Shown here in pieces: positions 7,808-14,968 of a stretch of DNA of 64,000 bases. The DNA comes from Gilvibacter sediminis (GTDB taxonomy: Bacteria; Bacteroidota; Bacteroidia; Flavobacteriales; Flavobacteriaceae), in NCBI RefSeq assembly GCF_028561565.1, contig NZ_JAQQTE010000022.1:212299-276298 (forward strand), written 5' to 3'. The stretch's first letter is position 1; every line of letters starts with the position of its first letter. The position numbers and the translations under genes are program-made. The notes beneath the pieces were generated by a model. The model worked only from the letters and a program-made list of their open reading frames with translations. It was not told where the DNA came from and searched no databases.

Positions 7808-8830
7808 TTAGGACCTTATAAAACTGATCGTCTGACGGTATCCGTCTGCCATTACTTGTACAAAGTAAACTCCTTTTGGCAGATCTGCCACAGACAAACG
7901 TACTTGGCCCTGTCCTTGTGATTCTGGCTCAATATTGAGTCGTTTACCACTGATGTCATATACTGTATACGTATTAACTACCACGTTTGGATTGTGCGCA
8001 ATGGTCACAAATTCTGAGGCTGGATTCGGGAAGGCGCGCAATTGCAGATCCAAACTGTTCTCTTCTACAGATAAGAATGCATCGTAAAGCGTTTGCAACG
8101 AATCAATTGGCTCTTCTCCAAAAGGCATTTCTTCAATATTCAAACGCAGGTAAGGATTCCCTGGAGTATCATCTGGACGGTAGACCTGCAAAAAGGCAGA
8201 GGTAGATGAAGTTCCTCTATCCAAGCAACGCGCATCAGCGCCGGCAAAGTTCGCTCCCTGCATGGCGGCCATAAGCTTGTCTGCCAAGGTTCCAGTGGTG
8301 CTCACAAAATTCGCCTCCATATTCTCCAAAACAGTCGCGTTCAATAAAATATTCCCTTGTACAGAGTAGGTAGGGCCTTGAATGTCATCCTTGTAATCAT
8401 CTGCACTAGAACCTGTATAACCTGCTGTACGCGGAGCTCCTGTATCTGGATTGAAATCTGCTATGCCGTATTGACGATAGGTTGGATCGTCAAAAGGTCC
8501 ACCGCTGCCACAAGGAAAGCTATCGTTAGCAAAAAGCCAGGAGATGATTTCTGCCGGAGAGGCCCCAGCTTCCATTTGTTCGATCCCGTTTGCTAAGTTG
8601 GCATTCGGGATACAGACATAAGCCTGAGAGTTGATTCCTCCACGGCCGGGAATAATGGCGCTGATAATGTCAATTAGTCCTCCCAGATCTCCAACACCAT
8701 CCACGCAGGATGCTCCTGCCGCTCCCACTTCACCCGTGGCAGGATCCACGGCTACAATAGAAAAGGTGTCTTGCGCTTTGGTCTGAAACAGCGCAAAGCA
8801 CAGGGTTAATAGTAGTGTAATTTTTCGCAT
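7808..8830 (-). CDS. DUF1028 protein secreted by the type IX system
   Basis: A 340-residue exported protein. A signal peptide ending near AQ (residue 19) is followed by a DUF1028 domain (TFSIVAVDPATGEVGAAGASC), a family with an Ntn-hydrolase-like fold and no settled substrate. The last 75 residues form a T9SS type A sorting domain: FPNPASEFVTI, a GKRLN-type turn and KGVYFVQVMADG. It should therefore be exported across the outer membrane and attached to the cell surface or released. It is divergent from the TonB-dependent receptor, with a shared 142-base region that holds LytTR-type boxes. Confidence 0.85.
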   Translation of the reverse strand: MRKITLLLTLCFALFQTKAQDTFSIVAVDPATGEVGAAGASCVDGVGDLGGLIDIISAIIPGRGGINSQAYVCIPNANLANGIEQMEAGASPAEIISWLFANDSFPCGSGGPFDDPTYRQYGIADFNPDTGAPRTAGYTGSSADDYKDDIQGPTYSVQGNILLNATVLENMEANFVSTTGTLADKLMAAMQGANFAGADARCLDRGTSSTSAFLQVYRPDDTPGNPYLRLNIEEMPFGEEPIDSLQTLYDAFLSVEENSLDLQLRAFPNPASEFVTIAHNPNVVVNTYTVYDISGKRLNIEPESQGQGQVRLSVADLPKGVYFVQVMADGYRQTISFIRS

Positions 8831-8853
8831 TTCTTTTTCAAATTGGTTACCCT

Positions 8854-8861
8854 TAAAGATA
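8854..8861 (-). promoter_or_regulatory. -7-like box for the DUF1028 gene
   Basis: On the minus strand this reads TATCTTTA, one base off TAnnTTTG, 23 bases before the ATG at 8830. Its -33 region would fall within the LytTR-type boxes at 8870-8899, so a regulator bound there could also affect this gene. Confidence 0.4.
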
Positions 8862-8869
8862 CCACTTTT

Positions 8870-8940
8870 TCAGTTGAGCCTTCCTTTTTTACAGTTCAGT
8901 CCAAAATTTTAGTGCTCCCCATTTCGCTGCTGCATCTTTG
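8870..8940 (+). promoter_or_regulatory. LytTR-type direct repeat and promoter of the TonB receptor gene
   Basis: Two 9-mers, TCAGTTGAG (8870-8878) and ACAGTTCAG (8891-8899), both match the published LytTR-domain consensus [TA][AC][CA]GTTN[AG][TG] and are separated by exactly 12 bases, as that consensus requires. A -7-like CATCTTTG (8933-8940) starts 33 bases after the second box, and the ATG is 32 bases further on. This suggests activation by a LytTR response regulator, two of which are encoded in this window. Confidence 0.65.
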
Positions 8941-8972
8941 AACCATCAATCAAAAAATGAAAATCAGCGCTC

Positions 8973-11141
8973 ATGCGAAAATTCACCAAATCACTCGTCT
9001 TATTTTTAATCTCTTGTTTAGGATTTTTAATCCAGGCCTTTGGGCAAACTACAGTGAACGGTTCAGTTACTGACCCTAGTGGAAACCCAGTAGAAGGAGC
9101 CAATGTCTTTTTAGTGGGAACCTATGATGGCGCCTCTACGGCTGCGGATGGAAGCTTCAGCTTTGAATCCGAAGAAACAGGGGTGCAAACGCTGTCTATC
9201 TCTTATATAGGCTTTGAAACCTTGGAGTACGCTGCAGAAGTTACCGCAATGAACAATTTGCAACTCAAACTCCGAGAAGACCTCAATGCATTAGAAACCG
9301 TTGTGCTTTCTGCAGGAACCTTTGAAGCCGGAGACAACAGCAAGGTTTCTGTTTTAAAGCCCTTGGATGTGGTTACTACCGCGAGTGCCTTGGGCGATTT
9401 TGTAGGAGCGCTACAGACCTTACCGGGAACCACTACCGTTTCTGAAGACGGGCGTCTTTTTGTGCGTGGAGGAGATGCTGGGGAAACCCAGATCTTTATA
9501 GATGGGATACGCGTTTTTACGCCCTATACACCAACAACGAATAATATTCCAACCCGCGGCCGTTATTCGCCCTTTCTCTTTGACGGGATCACTTTTTCTA
9601 CTGGAGGATATTCTGCGGAATACGGGCAGGGCTTGTCTTCTGTGCTTTTGCTCAATACCATTGATGAGCCTGTTCAGAATAAAACCGACATAGCCATTAT
9701 GACCGTGGGCGGTTCTTTGGGACATACCAAACTTTGGGATAAGAGTTCGGTGAGTTTTAATGCTTCTTACATCAATCTGGCGCCTTATTTGGTGGTTTAT
9801 CCGGATCGAAACGATTGGGACGAACCTTTTGAAACCTTTGCAGGAGAGGCAGTGTATCGTCACAAGATAGGAGACGGGCTTTTGAAAGTTTACACGGCTT
9901 TTGACAGTTCAAACTTTAGCTTGACGCAAGAGGATATCAATCTGGAGGAAGGCTTATTCTTCCGATTAAAAAATAGAAACTGGTATACCAACAGTTCTTA
10001 TTACAAACGTTTTGATAACGGATGGAAGTTGGACTTGGGCGGAAGTTTTACCATTGCCAATACCGATGTGACCATTATTGATAACAATATTGACAATACG
10101 GAATACTCTGTTCACGCTAAAGCCAAGGTGAGAAAGCGATTCAACAGTCGATTTAAATTGGCTTTTGGAGCCGAGCAGTTTTGGACCGATTTTGATGAGA
10201 ATTTCAACAATCCGGACGTCAATGTGGATTACGGCTTCAACAATAACATCAGTGCGGCATTTGCAGAGAGTGATATCATTTTCTCAAAGAAGTTCGCGGT
10301 AAAGGTCGGACTGCGAGGTGAGTACACCCAAGCCAACGACCGATTCAGTATTGCGCCGCGAGTTTCGTCAGCCTATAAAACGGGGAAACACAGTCAGCTG
10401 TCTTTGGCATACGGAAACTTTTATCAGCAGGTTGGAAATGACTTTTTAAAGTTCTCTCCGGGATTGGATCCGCAGATGACACAACACTATATCTTAAACT
10501 ATCAGTTCAGTCATGAAGGGAAGATCTTTAGAGCAGAGCTGTATCGCAAAGACTATAATGATCTGGTCACCTTTGACACCGAAATGGCCGGTTTTGAGAG
10601 CCAATTTGGAAATGCTGGAGACGGTTATGCACAAGGCTTTGATCTCTTTTGGAGAGACAATACGTCCATAAAGAATCTGGACTATTGGGTGAGTTATTCC
10701 TATTTGGATACCGAGCGTCAGTACCAGAACTTTCCAACGGCAGCCACACCTAATTTTGCCAATACCCACAACCTTTCTGTGGTGACCAAACTTTGGGTAG
10801 ATAAACTCAAGAGTCAATTGGGTTGGAGCTATCAATACGGCAGCGGAAGAACCTACACGGATCTCAACAGACCTGGATTTTTACAAGAAAAGACTAAGGA
10901 TTTTCACAGTCTGAGTTTCAATTGGGCTTATCTAATTGACCAACAGAAGATCTTGTACTTCTCCGTGAACAATATGCTGGGCTTTAGAAATGTGAATGGG
11001 TACCAGTATGCCAACACGCCCAATGCCAACGGTCAATTTGACCGTAGAGCTTTGCGCCCAGCAGCAGATCAGTTCTTCTTTGTAGGCTTCTTTTGGACCA
11101 TCTCAGATGACGGAACGGACAACCAATTGGACAATCTTTAG
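8973..11141 (+). CDS. TonB-dependent receptor with carboxypeptidase-regulatory-like domain
   Basis: A 722-residue outer-membrane transporter. A signal peptide ends near FGQ (residue 25), followed by a carboxypeptidase-like beta domain (TVNGSVTDPSGNPVEGANVF), a plug domain with LFVRGGDAGETQIFIDGIRV at about residues 165-180, and a beta-barrel to the C-terminus. It would import a substrate across the outer membrane with TonB energy, but the ligand cannot be told and there is no SusD partner next to it. It is shorter than SusC proteins (about 1,000 residues). The promoter carries a perfect LytTR-type direct repeat, which ties it to the kinase/regulator operon downstream. Confidence 0.88.
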   Translation: MRKFTKSLVLFLISCLGFLIQAFGQTTVNGSVTDPSGNPVEGANVFLVGTYDGASTAADGSFSFESEETGVQTLSISYIGFETLEYAAEVTAMNNLQLKLREDLNALETVVLSAGTFEAGDNSKVSVLKPLDVVTTASALGDFVGALQTLPGTTTVSEDGRLFVRGGDAGETQIFIDGIRVFTPYTPTTNNIPTRGRYSPFLFDGITFSTGGYSAEYGQGLSSVLLLNTIDEPVQNKTDIAIMTVGGSLGHTKLWDKSSVSFNASYINLAPYLVVYPDRNDWDEPFETFAGEAVYRHKIGDGLLKVYTAFDSSNFSLTQEDINLEEGLFFRLKNRNWYTNSSYYKRFDNGWKLDLGGSFTIANTDVTIIDNNIDNTEYSVHAKAKVRKRFNSRFKLAFGAEQFWTDFDENFNNPDVNVDYGFNNNISAAFAESDIIFSKKFAVKVGLRGEYTQANDRFSIAPRVSSAYKTGKHSQLSLAYGNFYQQVGNDFLKFSPGLDPQMTQHYILNYQFSHEGKIFRAELYRKDYNDLVTFDTEMAGFESQFGNAGDGYAQGFDLFWRDNTSIKNLDYWVSYSYLDTERQYQNFPTAATPNFANTHNLSVVTKLWVDKLKSQLGWSYQYGSGRTYTDLNRPGFLQEKTKDFHSLSFNWAYLIDQQKILYFSVNNMLGFRNVNGYQYANTPNANGQFDRRALRPAADQFFFVGFFWTISDDGTDNQLDNL

Positions 11142-11150
11142 GCCATAATT

Positions 11151-11221
11151 ACACTTCATCAGCAAAAAACAACAGTTGGGTCTACTAAAGTGTGAAATGC
11201 ACTAACAAGCCCAGATATTTA
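11151..11221 (+). promoter_or_regulatory. LytTR-type direct repeat and weak promoter before the TPR/kinase operon
   Basis: ACACTTCAT (11151-11159, one mismatch to the GTT core) and ACAGTTGGG (11172-11180, full match to the LytTR consensus) are 21 bases apart. A weak -7-like GATATTTA (11214-11221) begins exactly 33 bases after the second box, as at three other promoters in this window. The ATG is at 11244. Taken alone the boxes are modest; the shared spacing is what supports them. Confidence 0.5.
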
Positions 11222-11243
11222 CGACATATTAATCACAACAGTC

Positions 11244-11876
11244 ATGCAAACACTCGTATTTACTTTCGCTTTAATGATCTCTGTGGCCTTTGGAGTCACA
11301 GCACAAACTCCTTACCAAAAGGGCATGCAAAAAGCACTGACCACTTGGGGAGAGGATAAACCCATGGAGGCCTCAAATATTTTTGAGCGCATCGCTAATG
11401 CAGAAACCGACCAATGGTTGCCGGCCTATTACATAGCTTTGATCAATACTATTGAGAGCTATGAAGAAATGGATTTAGACAAAAGAACTGCCATGCTCAA
11501 CAAAGCTCAGGAGTATTTGAACCTGGCTAAAGGCGTAAGCCCAAACAATCCAGAATTGTTGGTGGTAGAGGCACAATGGTATACCTCTTGGGTAGCCTTT
11601 GATGGAGAAAAGTACGGCATGCAGTATGCGCCTAAAGTTGCAGCCATCTATCAAAAGGCGGCAAAGATCGATCCTAATAACCCTCGAGTAGCCATGGGGA
11701 AACTCGAATGGGATATGGGAGCAGCGCGCTTTTTTGGGCAAGATCCTGCAGAATTCTGTGAAGATTTGCAAAAAGCTATACTTTTATATGACCACTTTCA
11801 GGCCAGTGAAGAGTTCTATCCGCAGCACGGAAAAGACTACGGCCTTAAAGTAATTGACAGTACTTGTAATAATTAA
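11244..11876 (+). CDS. Exported TPR-like protein upstream of a LytS kinase
   Basis: A 210-residue protein with a signal peptide (VFTFALMISVAFGVTAQ), then helical repeats of TPR type: EASNIFERIANAETDQWLPAYYIALI, an LNLAKGVSPNNPELLVVEAQW unit, and an AAKIDPNNPRVAMGKLEW unit. TPR proteins usually act as protein-binding scaffolds, and this one should lie in the periplasm. Its stop is two bases before the start of the kinase gene, so they are probably translated together. It may be a periplasmic partner or sensor for that kinase, but this is inferred from position only. Confidence 0.7.
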   Translation: MQTLVFTFALMISVAFGVTAQTPYQKGMQKALTTWGEDKPMEASNIFERIANAETDQWLPAYYIALINTIESYEEMDLDKRTAMLNKAQEYLNLAKGVSPNNPELLVVEAQWYTSWVAFDGEKYGMQYAPKVAAIYQKAAKIDPNNPRVAMGKLEWDMGAARFFGQDPAEFCEDLQKAILLYDHFQASEEFYPQHGKDYGLKVIDSTCNN

Positions 11877-11878
11877 TT

Positions 11879-13213
11879 ATGACTCGATTCTTTAAAGAAG
11901 TAATCCGCGGTTTTGGATTTGGAATAATCATCTTCATCGTGCTGATGATCATCAGCTATATGTTGGGATGGCGCATAGAATCCTTTACTGAACTATTGAC
12001 AGAATTTACCATCAATCAAATTTATTCTGTGGTCTTGTTTGTGCTCAACGGGTACATCATCAGCCACTTTGTCAAGAAGTATGGAAAACAATTCTTTAAA
12101 GCTAAGAATCTGATTCAATCGATCCTTTCCAGCTTAGGTGCGACCATTGCAGCCATAGCGGTGATCCGATTGTTCATCCATACTGTTTTAGAAGGTAAAG
12201 CCATCAGGGACTTTTTAGCTTCTGAAAGGCCGGAGTACTACATGGTGGCCCTTTTGATCACCGTGGTGATGCTCACCATTTATTACACCTTTTACTATTA
12301 CAAGTTTACGCGTGATACGCAAGTTAAGGAGCAAAAGAAGATCGCGGGGTCTGCTGCAGCTAGTTTTGACGCTTTGAAAAATCAGTTGGATCCGCACTTT
12401 TTGTTCAACAGTTTGAACGTGCTCACCAGTCTGATTGAAGAGAATCCCAAAGCGGCCACTAAGTTCACGACCTCACTTTCTAAGGTATACCGATACGTCT
12501 TGGAGCAAAAGAACAAAGACCTGGTTACCCTGCAGGAAGAATTAGACTTTGCGCAGCTTTATATTTCGCTACTCAAGATGCGTTTTGAAGAAGCGATTGA
12601 ATACAATCCGCCGCAAAGCCTAAAAAACCCAGATGCCAAAGTAGTGCCTTTGAGTTTGCAACTGTTGTTAGAGAACGCGGTGAAACACAATATGGTGACG
12701 CCCTCTAAACGCTTGGTGATCACTATTTATGAGCAAGACGGCGCCTTGGTGGTCAAGAACAACATCCAGCCTAAACAGGTGGTCAAAAAGAGTAGTGGCG
12801 TAGGATTGCAAAACATCAGACAGCGATATCAACTGCTTACAGACCGACCGGTATTGATCTCAGAAGTCAACAAAGAGTTTGTAGTGGCCATACCATTACT
12901 TACTAAACAAAAAGCAACAAAAATGAACATACAACAAGAATATATCAGTGAAAAAAGGTACCTGCGCGCACAGGAGCGTGTAGACAAGATCAAAGGGTTT
13001 TACGTGCACTTTGCCATCTATTTGATCTTTGTACCGGTCTTTATTTATTTGAATTTAATGTCTACGGATTTCCCTTGGGCCTTGTTTCCTATAGGTGGAT
13101 GGGGACTGGGAGTCGTAGGTCATGCCATGGAGGTATTCAGTTACAATCCCCTATTGGGTAAGAACTGGGAAGAGCGCAAGATTCGGGAGTTTATGGACAA
13201 AGATGATCTTTAA
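11879..13213 (+). CDS. LytS-type sensor histidine kinase fused to a C-terminal 2TM domain
   Basis: A 444-residue protein. Four hydrophobic helices in residues 10-140 are followed by a His_kinase domain with QLDPHFLFNSLN (phospho-His near residue 173). The ATPase part has LLLENAVKHN (near residue 263) and GVGLQNIRQRY (near residue 307). From about residue 349 an extra domain begins at an internal Met (MNIQQEY), with two membrane helices and the ending NWEERKIREFM. This is the 2TM domain found alone in the next two genes. The kinase should sense a membrane or periplasmic signal and phosphorylate the LytTR regulator at 14053. The operon order is TPR, kinase-2TM, 2TM, 2TM, regulator. Confidence 0.88.
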   Translation: MTRFFKEVIRGFGFGIIIFIVLMIISYMLGWRIESFTELLTEFTINQIYSVVLFVLNGYIISHFVKKYGKQFFKAKNLIQSILSSLGATIAAIAVIRLFIHTVLEGKAIRDFLASERPEYYMVALLITVVMLTIYYTFYYYKFTRDTQVKEQKKIAGSAAASFDALKNQLDPHFLFNSLNVLTSLIEENPKAATKFTTSLSKVYRYVLEQKNKDLVTLQEELDFAQLYISLLKMRFEEAIEYNPPQSLKNPDAKVVPLSLQLLLENAVKHNMVTPSKRLVITIYEQDGALVVKNNIQPKQVVKKSSGVGLQNIRQRYQLLTDRPVLISEVNKEFVVAIPLLTKQKATKMNIQQEYISEKRYLRAQERVDKIKGFYVHFAIYLIFVPVFIYLNLMSTDFPWALFPIGGWGLGVVGHAMEVFSYNPLLGKNWEERKIREFMDKDDL

Positions 13214-13214
13214 T

Positions 13215-13285
13215 ACAATTCAGCAGTAAAAAACGACCGTTCGGTCCTAAAGAATTGTAGTGGCGATAGTCCTTAAATATCTTTG
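13215..13285 (+). promoter_or_regulatory. LytTR-type direct repeat and internal promoter before the 2TM genes
   Basis: ACAATTCAG (13215-13223, one mismatch in the GTT core) and ACCGTTCGG (13236-13244, full match to the LytTR consensus) are separated by 12 bases. The -7 box TATCTTTG (13278-13285) is perfect and starts 33 bases after the second box. A TTG at 13255-13257 sits 20 bases before it and can serve as -33. The region is also symmetric: TACAATTC (13214-13221) pairs with GAATTGTA (13252-13259), and GACCG/CGGTC flank 13240-13241. The two 2TM genes and the regulator can thus be transcribed apart from the kinase. Confidence 0.68.
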
Positions 13286-13304
13286 AGTATCAAATTTAAA
13301 AATC

Positions 13305-13688
13305 ATGAGTAACAGTCCTAAAAATCAAAACAAATACATCCGCGCAAAAGAACGTGTAGAAGAACTCAAAAAGTTCTATACCAGTCTCATGTGGTACGTG
13401 ATCATCATTCCATTTTTAGCATGGATTAATTACTCCACCAACGGCTTTAGTTACGTTTGGTTTCTATGGGCCGCATTTGGATGGGGAATCGGATTGGTTT
13501 TCCACGCAATCAAAGCCTTTAGGTTGAGCCCAATGTTCAATCGCGATTGGGAGGAGCGCAAGATCCGCCAGTTTATGAGAGAGGAAGAGTTCCATGAGAA
13601 TGGAGGGCAACAAGAGGAGGAGTCTTGGGACGATAAGATCAACTGGGACACCGACAAGAATTACAATTCCGGCCAACGCTGGGAATAA
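13305..13688 (+). CDS. 2TM domain protein
   Basis: A 127-residue protein made of a 2TM domain: a charged start (KYIRAKERVEELKKFY), two membrane helices (roughly residues 25-45 and 50-70), and the conserved ending NRDWEERKIRQFMREEE. It then has an acidic tail rich in Glu, Gln, Asp and Asn (to residue 127) that its neighbours lack. Standalone 2TM proteins are common beside LytS/LytTR genes in Flavobacteriia, but their role is unknown. A perfect -7 box and LytTR-type boxes lie just upstream. It shares its core with the C-terminus of the kinase at 11879 and with the next gene. Confidence 0.8.
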   Translation: MSNSPKNQNKYIRAKERVEELKKFYTSLMWYVIIIPFLAWINYSTNGFSYVWFLWAAFGWGIGLVFHAIKAFRLSPMFNRDWEERKIRQFMREEEFHENGGQQEEESWDDKINWDTDKNYNSGQRWE

Positions 13689-13708
13689 GCATATAGCATT
13701 TATCAATC

Positions 13709-14035
13709 ATGGAAAAATATACAAACTCAAAATACGGTCGCGCTAAGAAAAAGGTAGAGAATATCAAAGGTTTCTACAACCACCTAATTGTTTACCTTAT
13801 TGTCAATACGGCCATCATCCTAATTCGCGTATTGGTGTTCAATGAAGGGAACATCGGTTTTGAGATCCCGCATTGGTCTATCATTACCACGCCACTTTTC
13901 TGGGGAATTGGTCTGTTCTTCCACGGAGTATGGGTCTTTAGCGATAGACTCGGCTTCATCAGAAACTGGGAAGAACGCAAGATCCGCGAGTTCATGCGCG
14001 AGGAAGAGGAAGAAGAACAAAACTTAAACTACTAA
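13709..14035 (+). CDS. 2TM domain protein
   Basis: A 108-residue protein with the same build as its upstream neighbour: SKYGRAKKKVENIKGFYNHL, two membrane helices (about residues 28-45 and 58-76), then RNWEERKIREFMREEEEEE. It starts 20 bases after that gene and ends 17 bases before the LytTR regulator, so it is part of the same transcript. It is closer to the kinase-fused domain (VDKIKGFY / VENIKGFY; EERKIREFM) than to the 13305 protein (VEELKKFY; EERKIRQFM). A regulatory membrane partner is plausible, but nothing proves it. Confidence 0.8.
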   Translation: MEKYTNSKYGRAKKKVENIKGFYNHLIVYLIVNTAIILIRVLVFNEGNIGFEIPHWSIITTPLFWGIGLFFHGVWVFSDRLGFIRNWEERKIREFMREEEEEEQNLNY

Positions 14036-14052
14036 TTGACCATTAATCTACT

Positions 14053-14808
14053 ATGCAAGTAATAATCATTGAAGACGAGAAGCCATCAGCACGCCGTTTA
14101 AAGCGTATGCTTGAAGCACAAGATGTTGAAGTTTTGACGCTCTTGCATTCTGTTGAAGAATCCATAGCCTGGTTTTCGGAGAATTCGCATCCAGAAGTGA
14201 TCTTTTTAGACATTCAGTTAAGCGACGGACTCTCCTTTGAGATCTTTGATAAAATTGAAATCACCAGTGCAATCATCTTCACCACTGCCTATGATGAATA
14301 CGCCTTGCAAGCCTTTAAATTGAACAGTATTGATTACTTGCTAAAGCCTATTGATGAGGACGAATTGATCGCGGCCATAAACCAATATAAGAGTCAGCAA
14401 AAGCAAACCTCAAATGTGCAGCTCAACTTTGAGGACATCAAAAAACTTTTGACCAATCCGGTGGAGCGGGAGTACAAAAAACGCTTTACCGTCAAGATAG
14501 GGCAGCATTTGCGTATGATTCCGGTAGATGAGATCGAATGCTTTTACAGTGAGAACAAAGGTACTTATGCCCATACTTTTGAAGGGCGTGATTATTTACT
14601 CGACACTACCTTGGAACAGTTGGAGGATGAGTTGGAGCCGGCTACATTTTTCCGCATCAACAGAAAGTTTTACATCAACATCAATGCGATCAAAGACATC
14701 ATTTCTTATACCAATTCGCGTTTGCAGATCAAGCTGGAGAGTTATAAGGATCAGGATGTTATCGTTGCAAGAGAACGTGTAAAGGACTTCAAACTGTGGT
14801 TGGAATAA
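14053..14808 (+). CDS. LytTR-family response regulator
   Basis: A 251-residue regulator. The receiver domain (residues 1-120) has the acidic pair IIEDEK, the phospho-acceptor Asp at residue 53 (FLDIQLSD), the Thr in FTTAYDEYAL and the Lys in YLLKPIDEDE. The LytTR DNA-binding domain spans roughly residues 140-250 (FFRINRKFYININAI, SYTNSRLQIKL). It is the likely partner of the kinase at 11879 and may bind the 21-base-period boxes upstream of the genes at 8973, 11244, 13305 and 32231. The second LytTR regulator at 34974 has similar potential, so which one binds which site is open. Confidence 0.92.
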   Translation: MQVIIIEDEKPSARRLKRMLEAQDVEVLTLLHSVEESIAWFSENSHPEVIFLDIQLSDGLSFEIFDKIEITSAIIFTTAYDEYALQAFKLNSIDYLLKPIDEDELIAAINQYKSQQKQTSNVQLNFEDIKKLLTNPVEREYKKRFTVKIGQHLRMIPVDEIECFYSENKGTYAHTFEGRDYLLDTTLEQLEDELEPATFFRINRKFYININAIKDIISYTNSRLQIKLESYKDQDVIVARERVKDFKLWLE

Positions 14809-14851
14809 GTCTGTAAATCCCTGATATCGAAACTTTAAACAAAATTATTCC

Positions 14852-14888
14852 CAAATGTTAAAAAAACTAACATTTGATAGTTTTTGTT
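14852..14888 (+). terminator. Inverted repeat after the LytTR operon, possible terminator
   Basis: CAAATGTTA (14852-14860) and TAACATTTG (14868-14876) form a perfect 9-bp stem with a 7-base A-rich loop, followed by ATAGTTTTTG. It lies 44 bases after the regulator stop and upstream of the M36 peptidase. The stem is AT-rich and the T tract short, so it could instead be an operator for the peptidase gene. Confidence 0.45.
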
Positions 14889-14968
14889 AAATTTCTGTTA
14901 TCAAATTCATAGATTTTTTAATACTTTAGGGCACGTTTAGAATAACAAATACGCTAAATCAAAATTCT

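Noticed and set aside
8909..9103. A 64-codon minus-strand frame over the start of the TonB receptor gene
   Set aside because: It overlaps the promoter and signal peptide of a clear gene, has no recognisable features and no promoter.
11879..13213. Possible frameshift or assembly error joining a kinase and a 2TM gene
   Set aside because: The frame is continuous, the junction is clean, and the domain repeats in the two following genes, so a fusion is more likely.
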